From contig NZ_CP064686.1 of the NCBI RefSeq assembly GCF_023100905.1, positions 186,001-250,000 of the forward strand: a DNA stretch of 64,000 bases, given 5' to 3'. Positions 20,039 to 27,758 of the stretch are shown one piece after another (the first letter of the stretch is position 1; each line of letters starts with the position of its first letter). The stretch is from Bradyrhizobium sp. 4. GTDB lineage: Bacteria; Pseudomonadota; Alphaproteobacteria; Rhizobiales; Xanthobacteraceae. Position numbers and translations under genes: made by a program. Under the pieces are notes generated by a model, which saw only the letters and a program-made list of their open reading frames with translations, did not search any database and was not told the origin of the DNA.

Positions 20039-21004
20039 ATGGACCGCCGCAACTTCATCGCCGGATGCCTCGGGTTGCCGTTGTTGGCGCAGGCGGGCGG
20101 GTCGCAAGCTCAGGCCGGGCTGACAAAAATGATCTTCCCGTTCGCGGCGGGAGCGGGCGGCGACACGCTGTGCCGGCTGATCGCGCAGGAGATGGCGCCG
20201 GCGCTGCAGCGGACAATGGTGGTCGAGAACCGCACCGGCGGTGACGGCCTGATCGGCATCAAGGCGGTGAAGGGCGGCAGCCCCGACGGCAGCATGGTGC
20301 TGGTGACCACCGGGCCCACGATGTACCTGCTGCCGATGGTGGAGACGACCCCGAGCTTCGACACCGCAAAGGATTTCGTCCCGGTCTCGCTGCTGGCGCG
20401 GTTTGAGTTCGCCGTCGTCATCAGTCCGACGATCGATGCCGCGGATTTCAAGGGGTTCGTCGCCTGGCTGAAGGCGCATCCGGACAAGGCGTCGTTCGGC
20501 GTGCCGAGCAACGGCACCATCCCGCATTTCATGGGCTCCAAGCTCGAGAAGGACCTCGGCGTTGCCATGACGCGCGTGCCCTATCGAGGCAGTGCGCCCA
20601 TCCTCAACGACATCATCGGCGGTCATGTCTCGTTCGGCATCGTCACATTGGCGGATGCGCTACCGCAGCATCGTGCCAAGGGCGTGAAGATCATCGCGGT
20701 CGCGAGCGCCGAACGTTCACCCTTTGCTTCGGAGGTGCCGACCTTGAAGGAGAGCGGCATCGATCTCGTCGCCGACGCCTGGTACGGCATGTGGCTTCCT
20801 GCCGGCAGCTCGCCGGAATTCGCGAGCAAGCTCGGCGCTGCCGCAAGCGCCGCGCTCGCCAAGCCCGAGGTGAAGGAGAAGCTGACGGCGATCGGGCTGA
20901 TTCCGGTCGGCAGCAGCGCGGAAGGTCTGACGAAGGAGCTCGCCGCAAACACCGCCTTTTGGCAGCCGATCGTGAAGGCGACGGGATACAAGATCGAGAA
21001 TTAG
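20039..21004 (+). CDS. Bug/TctC-type substrate-binding protein (first)
   Basis: A 321-residue periplasmic binding protein of the tripartite tricarboxylate transporter (TctC/Bug) family. The start at 20039 follows an AAGAGG ribosome-binding site and gives MDRRNFIAGCLGL, a twin-arginine-like signal, suggesting export in folded form. Family motifs include FPFAAGAGGDTLCRLIAQEM, the NRTGGDGLIG turn and PYRGSAPILNDIIGGHV. No tctA or tctB membrane genes are nearby, so it is an orphan binding protein. It is inserted, with the sulfatase gene, between proB and obgE. Confidence 0.92.
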   Translation: MDRRNFIAGCLGLPLLAQAGGSQAQAGLTKMIFPFAAGAGGDTLCRLIAQEMAPALQRTMVVENRTGGDGLIGIKAVKGGSPDGSMVLVTTGPTMYLLPMVETTPSFDTAKDFVPVSLLARFEFAVVISPTIDAADFKGFVAWLKAHPDKASFGVPSNGTIPHFMGSKLEKDLGVAMTRVPYRGSAPILNDIIGGHVSFGIVTLADALPQHRAKGVKIIAVASAERSPFASEVPTLKESGIDLVADAWYGMWLPAGSSPEFASKLGAAASAALAKPEVKEKLTAIGLIPVGSSAEGLTKELAANTAFWQPIVKATGYKIEN

Positions 21005-21024
21005 TTTCTGTTTCCGCTCTACGC

Positions 21025-21110
21025 CGTCATGGCCGGGCTTGTCCCGGCCATCCACGTGCACCGCCACTTGACGCAAGACGTGGATGCCCGGGTCGAGCCC
21101 GGGCACGACG
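21025..21110. repeat. REP-like paired hairpins, family B copy 3
   Basis: Arms CGTCATGGCCGGGCTTGTCC and GTGGATGCCCGGGTCGAGCC surround shorter hairpins, as in the copies at 5274 and 18646. It separates two convergent genes and may terminate both. Confidence 0.85.
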
Positions 21111-21136
21111 AGCCGAGAGAGCGTCGTTCCGCTCAC

Positions 21137-22771
21137 CTACAGCTTCGCGCGCTGTTCAATTCCGTCCTTGATCGACGCCAGCTCGGCTTCGTCCCAGATC
21201 CCGATCAGGATCCCGCCCTTCACCTGGAGCTGGTTGTCGGCATAGGCCGCGATCTTCTCGCGCGACGTGGTGATGTGGTCGTTGGGATGCAGCGCCCAGT
21301 CGAACAGCTCAGCCTGCAACCGCGCGATGATGCCGGCGCACTCGGGGTCGTCGCCGCGATCCAGAAACTCTTCCGGATCGGTTTCGAGGTCGTACAGCAT
21401 CGGGCGGAAGCCTGAGGCGTGGATGTATTTCCAGCGGCCGTCGAACACCATGAACAGGCGGCAGCGCTCGATCGGCTGGTTCAGCTTCAGCCGCACGTCC
21501 TGCATGACATAGTCGTATTCGGAGAACGCCACCTTGCGCCAATCCGGCGGATTCGCGCCGCGCAGCAGCGGCAGCAGCGAGCGTCCTTCGAGGATGTGGC
21601 CCGGCACCTTGCCGCCGAAATAGTCGACGAAGGTCGGCGCGAGATCGATGGCTTCGACCAGTGCATCGTTGCACGTGCCGCGCGTGGCGTCGGCCTCCGC
21701 CGAGGGATCGATGATGATGAGCGGAATCTTCGCCGACTGCTCGTGGAACAGATCCTTCTCGCCCATCCAGTGATCGCCGAGATAATCGCCGTGATCGGAG
21801 GTGAATACGATCATGGTGGTGTCCAGCAGATCGCGCTCCTCCAGGAACTTCATCAGCACGCCCATCTGGTCGTCGATCTGGGTGATCAGGCCCATATAGG
21901 TCGGGATCACCTTCTCGCGGGCATCGTCGCGCGCCATGTTGCGGGAGTAGCGCATGTCCATATAGGCGCCGAACACCGGATGCGGATTCTGCCGCTCGCG
22001 CTCGGAGCGGATCACCGGAATCATGTCTGATGTCGAATACATGCTGGCGTACGGTTCGGGCGCGATGTAGGGCCAGTGCGGCTTGATGTAGGACAGATGC
22101 AGGCACCATGCCCTGCCGTCGGTCTCGGCCTCGGTGATGAAGTCCATGGCGCGTCGCGTCATGTAGGGCGTCTCGGAATGCTCATCCGGCACGCGCGCGG
22201 CCTTGTCGGCATGCACGAGCAGCCAGCCGTTTTGCAGCGAGCCGTCCTCGGCCGCGCCGGAATTGGCCCAATGCTCCCAGGGATTGGGCGCATCAAAACC
22301 CTGCTGGCGCAGATATTCGTCGTATTTCGGACGCGGCCGTCCCGTTGGATGCAGGCCGTCGTCGCGCTCATAGGGCTCAAACCCGCATTCGGCGACGTGC
22401 ACGCCGATCATCGATTCCGGCGGGATGCCGAGCGCCTTCATGCCTTCGAGATCGGGCGCCATGTGGGTCTTGCCGACCAGCACGTTGCGCACGCCGAGCT
22501 TCTTGAGGTGATCGCCGAGCGTGGGCTCGCCGACCCGCAACGGCCAGCCGTTCCAGTGCGAGCCGTGCGAGCGCATGTAGCGCCCGGTGTAGAACGACAT
22601 CCGCGAGGGACCGCAGATCGGCGATTGCACATAGGCCTTGCTGAACAGCACGCCGCGCTTCGCCATGGCGTCGATGTTCGGCGTCTTCAGCGTGGGATGG
22701 CCGGTGCAGCCGAGATAGTCGTAGCGAAGCTGGTCGCACATGATCCAGAGAACGTTCTTCGCGCGCGCCAT
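21137..22771 (-). CDS. Sulfatase / phosphonate monoester hydrolase-like enzyme
   Basis: A 544-residue member of the alkaline-phosphatase superfamily. The motif PICGPSRMSFYTGRY fits the sulfatase signature CxPSR, so C53 should be converted to formylglycine. Metal ligands appear in MCDQLR (D13) and FTSDHGDYLGDH. The overall sequence, including YIKPHWPYIAPEPYASMY and EQSAKIPLIIIDP, resembles rhizobial phosphonate monoester hydrolases and choline-sulfatase-like enzymes. It has no signal peptide and so is probably cytoplasmic. A formylglycine-generating enzyme is not in the window. Substrate is unknown. Confidence 0.88.
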   Translation of the reverse strand: MARAKNVLWIMCDQLRYDYLGCTGHPTLKTPNIDAMAKRGVLFSKAYVQSPICGPSRMSFYTGRYMRSHGSHWNGWPLRVGEPTLGDHLKKLGVRNVLVGKTHMAPDLEGMKALGIPPESMIGVHVAECGFEPYERDDGLHPTGRPRPKYDEYLRQQGFDAPNPWEHWANSGAAEDGSLQNGWLLVHADKAARVPDEHSETPYMTRRAMDFITEAETDGRAWCLHLSYIKPHWPYIAPEPYASMYSTSDMIPVIRSERERQNPHPVFGAYMDMRYSRNMARDDAREKVIPTYMGLITQIDDQMGVLMKFLEERDLLDTTMIVFTSDHGDYLGDHWMGEKDLFHEQSAKIPLIIIDPSAEADATRGTCNDALVEAIDLAPTFVDYFGGKVPGHILEGRSLLPLLRGANPPDWRKVAFSEYDYVMQDVRLKLNQPIERCRLFMVFDGRWKYIHASGFRPMLYDLETDPEEFLDRGDDPECAGIIARLQAELFDWALHPNDHITTSREKIAAYADNQLQVKGGILIGIWDEAELASIKDGIEQRAKL

Positions 22772-22841
22772 GAATCATCCCTGCCGTTTCTTGATTGCTG
22801 GATGCTGCGCTATCGGAACGCCGGTGACAACCTCCCCCAAC

Positions 22842-22959
22842 GTCGTCCCGGCGAAGGCCGGGACCCATACTCCTCAGCAGTCGTGGCGCAAGACGGCAAT
22901 GACCAATTTTCGCCAAATCGCGTTCGGTGGCTATGGGTCCCGGCCTTCGCCGGGACGAC
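22842..22959. repeat. REP-like palindrome, family C copy 1
   Basis: Long arms of about 24 bases (GTCCCGGCGAAGGCCGGGAC ... GTCCCGGCCTTCGCCGGGAC) enclose about 65 bases, and each arm also folds as its own hairpin. It lies between the sulfatase gene and obgE. Other copies lie at 25780-25899 and 59688-59825. Confidence 0.88.
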
Positions 22960-22962
22960 GAA

Positions 22963-24003
22963 TCAAACCGACCAAGGCTCCGCTTCGGCCGCGCTCTTCG
23001 CTTTCGCAGAGACCGGGCTCTCGCCGATCACGTCCGCCAATGCGCGCAGCGCTTCCTGCACGCCGTCGCCGGTGACCGCGGAGAGCAGCAGCGGCGTCTT
23101 CTTGGCGGCGCGCTTCAGCCGCTCCTTCTGCTTCTTCAACTCGTCCGGCTCGACCGCGTCGATCTTGTTCAGCGCCACGATCTCGATCTTGTCGGTGAGC
23201 TGTCCGGCATAGGCGTCCAGCTCGGTTCGCACGGTCTTGTAGGCCTTGCCGGCGTGCTCGCAGGTCGCATCGATGAGATGCAGCAGCACGCGGCAACGCT
23301 CGACATGGGCGAGGAAGCGGTCGCCAAGACCGACGCCTTCATGCGCGCCTTCGATCAGGCCGGGGATGTCAGCCAGCACGAATTCGCGGCCGTCGGCATT
23401 CACGACACCGAGCTGCGGATGCAGCGTGGTGAAGGGATAGTCGGCGATCTTCGGCTTGGCCGCGCTGACCTTGGCGAGGAAGGTCGATTTGCCGGCATTG
23501 GGCAGACCGACGAGACCGGCATCCGCGATCAGCTTCAACCGCAGCCAGATCCAGCGCTCCTCGCCGGGCTGGCCGGGATTGGCATTGCGCGGCGCGCGGT
23601 TGGTCGAGGTCTTGAAATGTGCGTTGCCGAAGCCGCCATTGCCGCCTTCGGCCAGCACGAATTTTTCGCCGACAGTGGTGAAATCGTGGATCATGGTCTC
23701 GCGATCTTCGTCGAAGATCTGCGTGCCCAAGGGGACTTTCAGCACGATCGACTTGCCATTGGCGCCGTGGCGGTCCGAGCCCGAGCCGTTCTCGCCCTTC
23801 TGGGCCTTGAAGTGCTGCTGGTAGCGATAGTCGATCAGCGTGTTCAGCCCGTCGGCGACCTCGATGATGACATTGCCGCCGCGGCCACCATTGCCGCCGG
23901 AGGGGCCGCCGAATTCAATGAATTTTTCGCGGCGGAACGCCACGCAGCCGTTTCCGCCGTCGCCGGAGCGGATATAGACCTTTGCTTCGTCTAGGAATTT
24001 CAT
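22963..24003 (-). CDS. obgE: GTPase ObgE/CgtA
   Basis: An essential ribosome-assembly GTPase, 346 residues. The glycine-rich Obg domain (about 1-158, with GGPSGGNGGRGGNVI) is followed by the GTPase domain with G1 GLPNAGKST, G3 DIPGLIEGAHEGVGLG and G4 NKID. There is no long C-terminal OCT domain, as usual in alphaproteobacteria. It is separated from proB by an inserted pair of accessory genes. Confidence 0.97.
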   Translation of the reverse strand: MKFLDEAKVYIRSGDGGNGCVAFRREKFIEFGGPSGGNGGRGGNVIIEVADGLNTLIDYRYQQHFKAQKGENGSGSDRHGANGKSIVLKVPLGTQIFDEDRETMIHDFTTVGEKFVLAEGGNGGFGNAHFKTSTNRAPRNANPGQPGEERWIWLRLKLIADAGLVGLPNAGKSTFLAKVSAAKPKIADYPFTTLHPQLGVVNADGREFVLADIPGLIEGAHEGVGLGDRFLAHVERCRVLLHLIDATCEHAGKAYKTVRTELDAYAGQLTDKIEIVALNKIDAVEPDELKKQKERLKRAAKKTPLLLSAVTGDGVQEALRALADVIGESPVSAKAKSAAEAEPWSV

Positions 24004-24104
24004 GGGCCATAGGTAGGCCAGCCGGTCCCGCGCGGCAACCCGGATAGACCCGCAAATCGGCCGAAACCCGGCGATTTGTGGCCTTGCTTAACCACAGGAC
24101 GACG

Positions 24105-24584
24105 TCAGAGGGGCCGGCGCCGGATCAGGAATTTCTGCGTGCCATCCAGCACCAGCTCCTTGCGCTGGTTGAACACGGTGCTTTTGAGCGTCACGGCGCC
24201 GGTCGAGCGTCCCGGCACCAGCTCGATGACCTCGAGCGCGGGATAGATTGTGTCGTCGGCGAACACCGGTTTGAGGAACCGGCTGGATTGCTCGAGGAAG
24301 CCGACCAGGGAGTCCTCGACCATGAACGGAAACAGGCCCGCGCCGGGTGCGGTGTGGATCAGCGTCTGGAAACCGTGGGCGAGCAGATGCGGCATGCCGC
24401 GGCTGCGGCAATACTCCACATCGTAATGCACCGGATGAGTGTCGCCGCTCGCGGTCTGGAACGCCGCGAACACCGCCGTGGTCTGCGTGCGGCTCGGCAG
24501 CACGAAACGCTCGCCGACCACGAAATCCTCAAACCAGCGTTGCGCGGGGATCATGCGATGCCGGGCCGGGTCGAAGTCGGTCAT
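24105..24584 (-). CDS. MaoC-like (R)-hydratase, hotdog fold
   Basis: A 159-residue MaoC-family protein. The hydratase motif ASGDTHPVHYD (about 66-76), with its Asp/His dyad, and HGFQT are present. Enzymes of this family hydrate trans-2-enoyl-CoA or similar CoA esters. Its partner enzymes are not adjacent, and its substrate cannot be assigned. It lies about 100 bases upstream of obgE on the same strand. Confidence 0.87.
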   Translation of the reverse strand: MTDFDPARHRMIPAQRWFEDFVVGERFVLPSRTQTTAVFAAFQTASGDTHPVHYDVEYCRSRGMPHLLAHGFQTLIHTAPGAGLFPFMVEDSLVGFLEQSSRFLKPVFADDTIYPALEVIELVPGRSTGAVTLKSTVFNQRKELVLDGTQKFLIRRRPL

Positions 24585-24750
24585 AGCTAAGCTCTTTCCT
24601 GGCTCTCTTGCCGGTGGGACGTCTATCGCTACCGCGGCGCGAAGAGTGCGGCAATCCGTTCAATTCGGCTGGCGTGGGCTTGTCGCGGGCGCTCACGTCA
24701 TTAAAACGACCGCAAGCGACTCTGGTCGCCGTTTCGACGCTCTCTCCGCT

Positions 24751-24837
24751 CGTCATTGCGAGCGAAGCGAAGCAATCCAGACTGTCTCCGCGGCAACAGT
24801 CTGGATTGCTTCGTCGCAAGAGCACCTCGCAATGACG
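24751..24837. repeat. REP-like palindrome, family A copy 2
   Basis: An imperfect palindrome with outer arms CGTCATTGCGAG and CTCGCAATGACG and inner arms AGCAATCCAGACTG and CAGTCTGGATTGCT. Translation through it produces a long false N-terminal extension of the next gene. It matches the element at 1866-1952. Confidence 0.87.
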
Positions 24838-24857
24838 AGTTTCCACGAACGACAGCA

Positions 24858-25772
24858 ATGCCCCTTTTCAAAAATCTCTCGGCCTATGACGAACGCTCGG
24901 CGCGCCTCGCCGGCATTGCGCTCATGGTGCTGTCGATCTTCATGTTCTCGTTCGGCGACGCCATGGGCAAGTTCCTGGTCGGGACTTATTCGGTGGGGCA
25001 GCTGCTGTTCCTGCGCGCCTGCGCGGCGCTGCTGCTGCTGTCGCCGCTGGTCTGGCGGCAGCGTCACCAGTTCCTGCATCTGGAGCGCCCGGGCCTTCAG
25101 ATCTTTCGCGTCGTGTTGTCGACGCTGGAAGTGGCGGCGTTCTTCCTGGCTACGGTCTACCTGCCGCTCGCCGACGTCATCACCTATTATCTCGCCGGGC
25201 CCATCTTCGTCACCGCGATGTCGGCGATCTTTCTCGGCGAGAAGGTCGGCTGGCGGCGCTGGACGGCGATCCTGGTCGGCTTCTGCGGCGTCCTGATCGC
25301 GCTGCGGCCATCGGCACAGACCGTGAGCCTGCCGGCGCTGATCGCGCTTGGTGGCAGTCTTTCCTTCGCAACGCTGATGCTGATCACGCGCAGCCTGCGC
25401 AAGACGCCTGACATCGTGATGGCGTCGTCGCAATTCGTCGGCACGTTCTTGCTGGGTGCGGTGCTGTCGGCGTTCCACTGGGTGCCGCCGACACCGGGCA
25501 GCCTCGTGATCTTCGCGCTGGCGGGATGCGTCTCGGTCACGGCGCTGTTCTGCGTCAACCGCTCGCTCAAGCTCGCGCCGGCCAGCGTCGTCGTGCCCTA
25601 TCAATATTCGATGATCGTCTGGGCGGTGATCTTCGGCTTCGTCGTGTTCGGCGACGTGCCCGAGATCGCCACCATCATCGGCGCCGCCATCATCATCGGC
25701 GCCGGGTTCTATATTTACTTGCGTGAGCGCGATCTCGGGCGTGGAGGCGGAGAGGTGAATCCGCCGGCGTAA
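24858..25772 (+). CDS. DMT/EamA family transporter (first)
   Basis: A 304-residue drug/metabolite transporter of the EamA type, with ten predicted membrane helices in two repeats. The ATG at 24858 (MPLFKNLSAYDERSARLAGI) is chosen because upstream codons lie inside the family A palindrome. The second EamA repeat begins near residue 160. Such proteins usually export amino acids, nucleosides or other metabolites; no neighbour reveals the substrate. Confidence 0.9.
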   Translation: MPLFKNLSAYDERSARLAGIALMVLSIFMFSFGDAMGKFLVGTYSVGQLLFLRACAALLLLSPLVWRQRHQFLHLERPGLQIFRVVLSTLEVAAFFLATVYLPLADVITYYLAGPIFVTAMSAIFLGEKVGWRRWTAILVGFCGVLIALRPSAQTVSLPALIALGGSLSFATLMLITRSLRKTPDIVMASSQFVGTFLLGAVLSAFHWVPPTPGSLVIFALAGCVSVTALFCVNRSLKLAPASVVVPYQYSMIVWAVIFGFVVFGDVPEIATIIGAAIIIGAGFYIYLRERDLGRGGGEVNPPA

Positions 25773-25779
25773 TATTCCG

Positions 25780-25899
25780 CGTCGTCCCGGCGAAGGCCGG
25801 GACCCATACCCACAGGGTGCAGTTTTGCGAAGATTCGGAGTGGGAGCCTTAGCGTCACAAACAGTTGTGGCTATGGGTCCCGGCCTTCGCCGGGACGAC
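25780..25899. repeat. REP-like palindrome, family C copy 2
   Basis: Outer arms CGTCCCGGCGAAGGCCGGGA and TCCCGGCCTTCGCCGGGACG, enclosing about 75 bases with CCACAGGGTG. It lies between the convergent DMT and GNAT genes, so it may act as a terminator for both. Confidence 0.88.
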
Positions 25900-25917
25900 A
25901 TGTGGTGAGCGTTGGGC

Positions 25918-26511
25918 CTACCTCACGCGCCTCGCACTGCTCCAGCTCTTCAGCGACGCCCAGACGCCGCGCGAGAGCCGGAAGCAGTCGACCGGCGTGG
26001 ACGAGCCCAGCGCCAGGAAGCGATGCAGCTGGACGCCGCTCCACTGGAAGCCGCATTTCTCCAGCACGTTGCGCGAAGCCGGGTTGGTGACGCGCGCGCC
26101 TGCATAGAGATGATCGTCCTCGAACTCCTCGAAGAAGAAGTCGATCGCGCCGCGCGCGGCCTCGGTGGCAAAGCCGCGGCCCCAATGCTCGACGCCGAGC
26201 CAATAGCCGAGCTCGGCATTGCCGGGCGTCGAGCAGTCGATGCCGACCATGCCGATGGGGCCGCTGTCATGCTCGATCAGGAACACGGTCTCGCCGCCGG
26301 GCACGGCGGTGGCGCGGATGAAGGCGACGGCGTCGTCCTGCGAATAGGGATGCGGGAGGCGCCTTGTGTTTTCGGCAACGCGAGGATCGTTGGCGAGGAG
26401 GGCGATGGTCCTGACGTCGGCGAGGGTCGGCCGCCGCAACGTCAGCCGCTCGGTGGCGACGACGCTCGGTCTCGCCTCCCGCAAGGTCACGCTCGAAAAA
26501 TCCTGCAACAT
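25918..26511 (-). CDS. GNAT acetyltransferase, RimJ/RimL type
   Basis: A 197-residue N-acetyltransferase. The start at 26511 (MLQDFSSVTLREAR) precedes ERLTLRRPTLADV, the usual opening strand of the RimJ/RimL group. The acetyl-CoA motif appears as ELGYWLGVEHWGRGFATEAAR, and VTNPASRNVLEKCGF is the usual C-terminal motif. It acetylates an amine on an unknown protein or small molecule. The upstream codons in frame run into the rpmA terminator and are not used. Confidence 0.9.
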   Translation of the reverse strand: MLQDFSSVTLREARPSVVATERLTLRRPTLADVRTIALLANDPRVAENTRRLPHPYSQDDAVAFIRATAVPGGETVFLIEHDSGPIGMVGIDCSTPGNAELGYWLGVEHWGRGFATEAARGAIDFFFEEFEDDHLYAGARVTNPASRNVLEKCGFQWSGVQLHRFLALGSSTPVDCFRLSRGVWASLKSWSSARRVR

Positions 26512-26560
26512 GTCCGGCTCCGTCGAAGTCACTAAAGTGAAAAGTGAGCACGCAAACGAA

Positions 26561-26587
26561 AGGGGAGGCCGGTTTCCCGCCTCCCCT
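26561..26587 (-). terminator. Terminator-like hairpin after rpmA
   Basis: AGGGGAGGC (26561-26569) pairs with GCCTCCCCT (26579-26587), about 80 bases after the rpmA stop. The T run on the minus strand is weak (TTCGTTTG). A second 8-base stem (TCCGCCGG / CCGGCGGA) lies just before it. Confidence 0.6.
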
Positions 26588-26666
26588 GGAGCCTTCGATC
26601 TCTTTGATCTCAAGGACTCCGCCGGTTCGGTCTGGGACCCGGCGGACTCCAAATTTGATCCACCGT

Positions 26667-26936
26667 CTATTCAGCCGCCTCTGCGAGCGGGAGCACCGAG
26701 ATGAAGGTGCGGCCGTTGGCTTTGGCCTGGAACGTTACGCGGCCCTCGATCTTGGCGAACAAGGTGTGGTCCGTGCCCATGCCGACATTAAGGCCGGGAT
26801 GCCAGGTGGTGCCGCGCTGACGCGCAATGATGTTGCCGGGAATCACAACTTCCCCGCCGAACGCCTTGATACCGAGGCGCTTGCCCTTGGAATCGCGACC
26901 GTTGCGCGATGAACCGCCTGCTTTTTTGTGAGCCAT
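26667..26936 (-). CDS. rpmA: 50S ribosomal protein L27
   Basis: An 89-residue L27 with the usual N terminus MAHKKAGGSSRNGRDSKGKR, which reaches into the peptidyl transferase centre, and the motif GNIIARQRGTTWHPGLNVGM. It follows rplU with a 97-base gap, and the two form the standard L21-L27 operon. Confidence 0.98.
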   Translation of the reverse strand: MAHKKAGGSSRNGRDSKGKRLGIKAFGGEVVIPGNIIARQRGTTWHPGLNVGMGTDHTLFAKIEGRVTFQAKANGRTFISVLPLAEAAE

Positions 26937-27033
26937 GGCTCGTCTCCGAAATCCTGAGTATTTCTAGATCAATTCCTTGACGGAATCATTTCACAATTTC
27001 TCACGCATCAATTCGTGATGGCGCGTGATCAAA

Positions 27034-27426
27034 TTATGCGGCGGCCTCTTCGGTCGTGGTCTCTGGCTTGACGACCTTTTCCCGCTTCGGACGCGGCCCC
27101 TTGGTGGGCTTGGCGCCGTCCGTCAGGATCTCCGAGATGCGCAGCACCGTGATCTCGTCGCGATAGCCGCGCTTGCGGCGCGAGTTCTTGCGGCGGCGCT
27201 TCTTGAAAGCGATGACCTTGGGACCGCGCTTGTGATCGAGCACCTCGACCGCGACGGAGGCGCCGGCGACCGTGGGCAGACCCAGGATCGGCGTGTCGCC
27301 GCCGACTAGGAGAACTTCATTGAGCTGCACGATCGAGCCGACTTCGCCTTCGATCTTGCCTACTTCCAGGACATCATCCGGAACGACGCGGTACTGCCGG
27401 CCGCCGGTTTTGATGACTGCGAACAT
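27034..27426 (-). CDS. rplU: 50S ribosomal protein L21
   Basis: A 130-residue L21. MFAVIKTGGRQYRVVPDDVLEV and KRRRKNSRRKRGYRDEITVLRI are the conserved N-terminal and RNA-binding parts. A charged tail of about 28 residues (from DGAKPTKGPRPKRE) extends past the usual end near residue 102, as seen in several alphaproteobacteria. A hairpin and a strong promoter lie upstream. Confidence 0.97.
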   Translation of the reverse strand: MFAVIKTGGRQYRVVPDDVLEVGKIEGEVGSIVQLNEVLLVGGDTPILGLPTVAGASVAVEVLDHKRGPKVIAFKKRRRKNSRRKRGYRDEITVLRISEILTDGAKPTKGPRPKREKVVKPETTTEEAAA

Positions 27427-27450
27427 CGTTGTTTTCCTTCGTGTTCATTC

Positions 27451-27480
27451 CCGGCCTCGCGACATGGTGTCGGGGCCGGC
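27451..27480 (-). promoter_or_regulatory. Leader hairpin of rplU mRNA
   Basis: CCGGCC (27451-27456) pairs with GGCCGG (27474-27479), with an inner stem CGACA..TGTCG. It lies about 25 bases upstream of the rplU ATG, inside the 160-base 5' leader predicted from the promoter at 27592-27619. Placement suggests a control element of ribosomal protein synthesis; the function is unproven. Confidence 0.5.
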
Positions 27481-27591
27481 TTTTTGTCAGTCGTTATGGG
27501 TTTATGCGAGTTTTGTGCGGGCGGGAGTTATCCCTTTGAAAACCCACGCAAAAACAAGCGGCGCGAGAAACGCCCCGCGCCGGTTGGGGGA

Positions 27592-27619
27592 TTTATAGCC
27601 GCTGACCGCACGGAGTCAA
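27592..27619 (-). promoter_or_regulatory. Sigma-70-type promoter of rplU-rpmA
   Basis: On the minus strand TTGACT (27619-27614) and TATAAA (27597-27592) are separated by 16 bases. Both hexamers differ from consensus by one base. The predicted start is near 27585, giving a leader of about 160 bases before rplU. It is the best housekeeping promoter seen in the window. Confidence 0.72.
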
Positions 27620-27758
27620 GGAAAAGCCGGCGAAAACGGCCCGATTTGAAGCATTTAGGCCCGATCCGGCCCCGCAGGCGAATTTCGGACCGCGCCGCAA
27701 CCAACAGGTTCCCCCGCCGTTGTCCCGGCGAAATCAGGACACGGGCAAGGGGCTTACC

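Noticed and set aside
24756..24857. N-terminal extension of the first DMT transporter
   Set aside because: It reads through the family A palindrome; such extensions are typical annotation artefacts.
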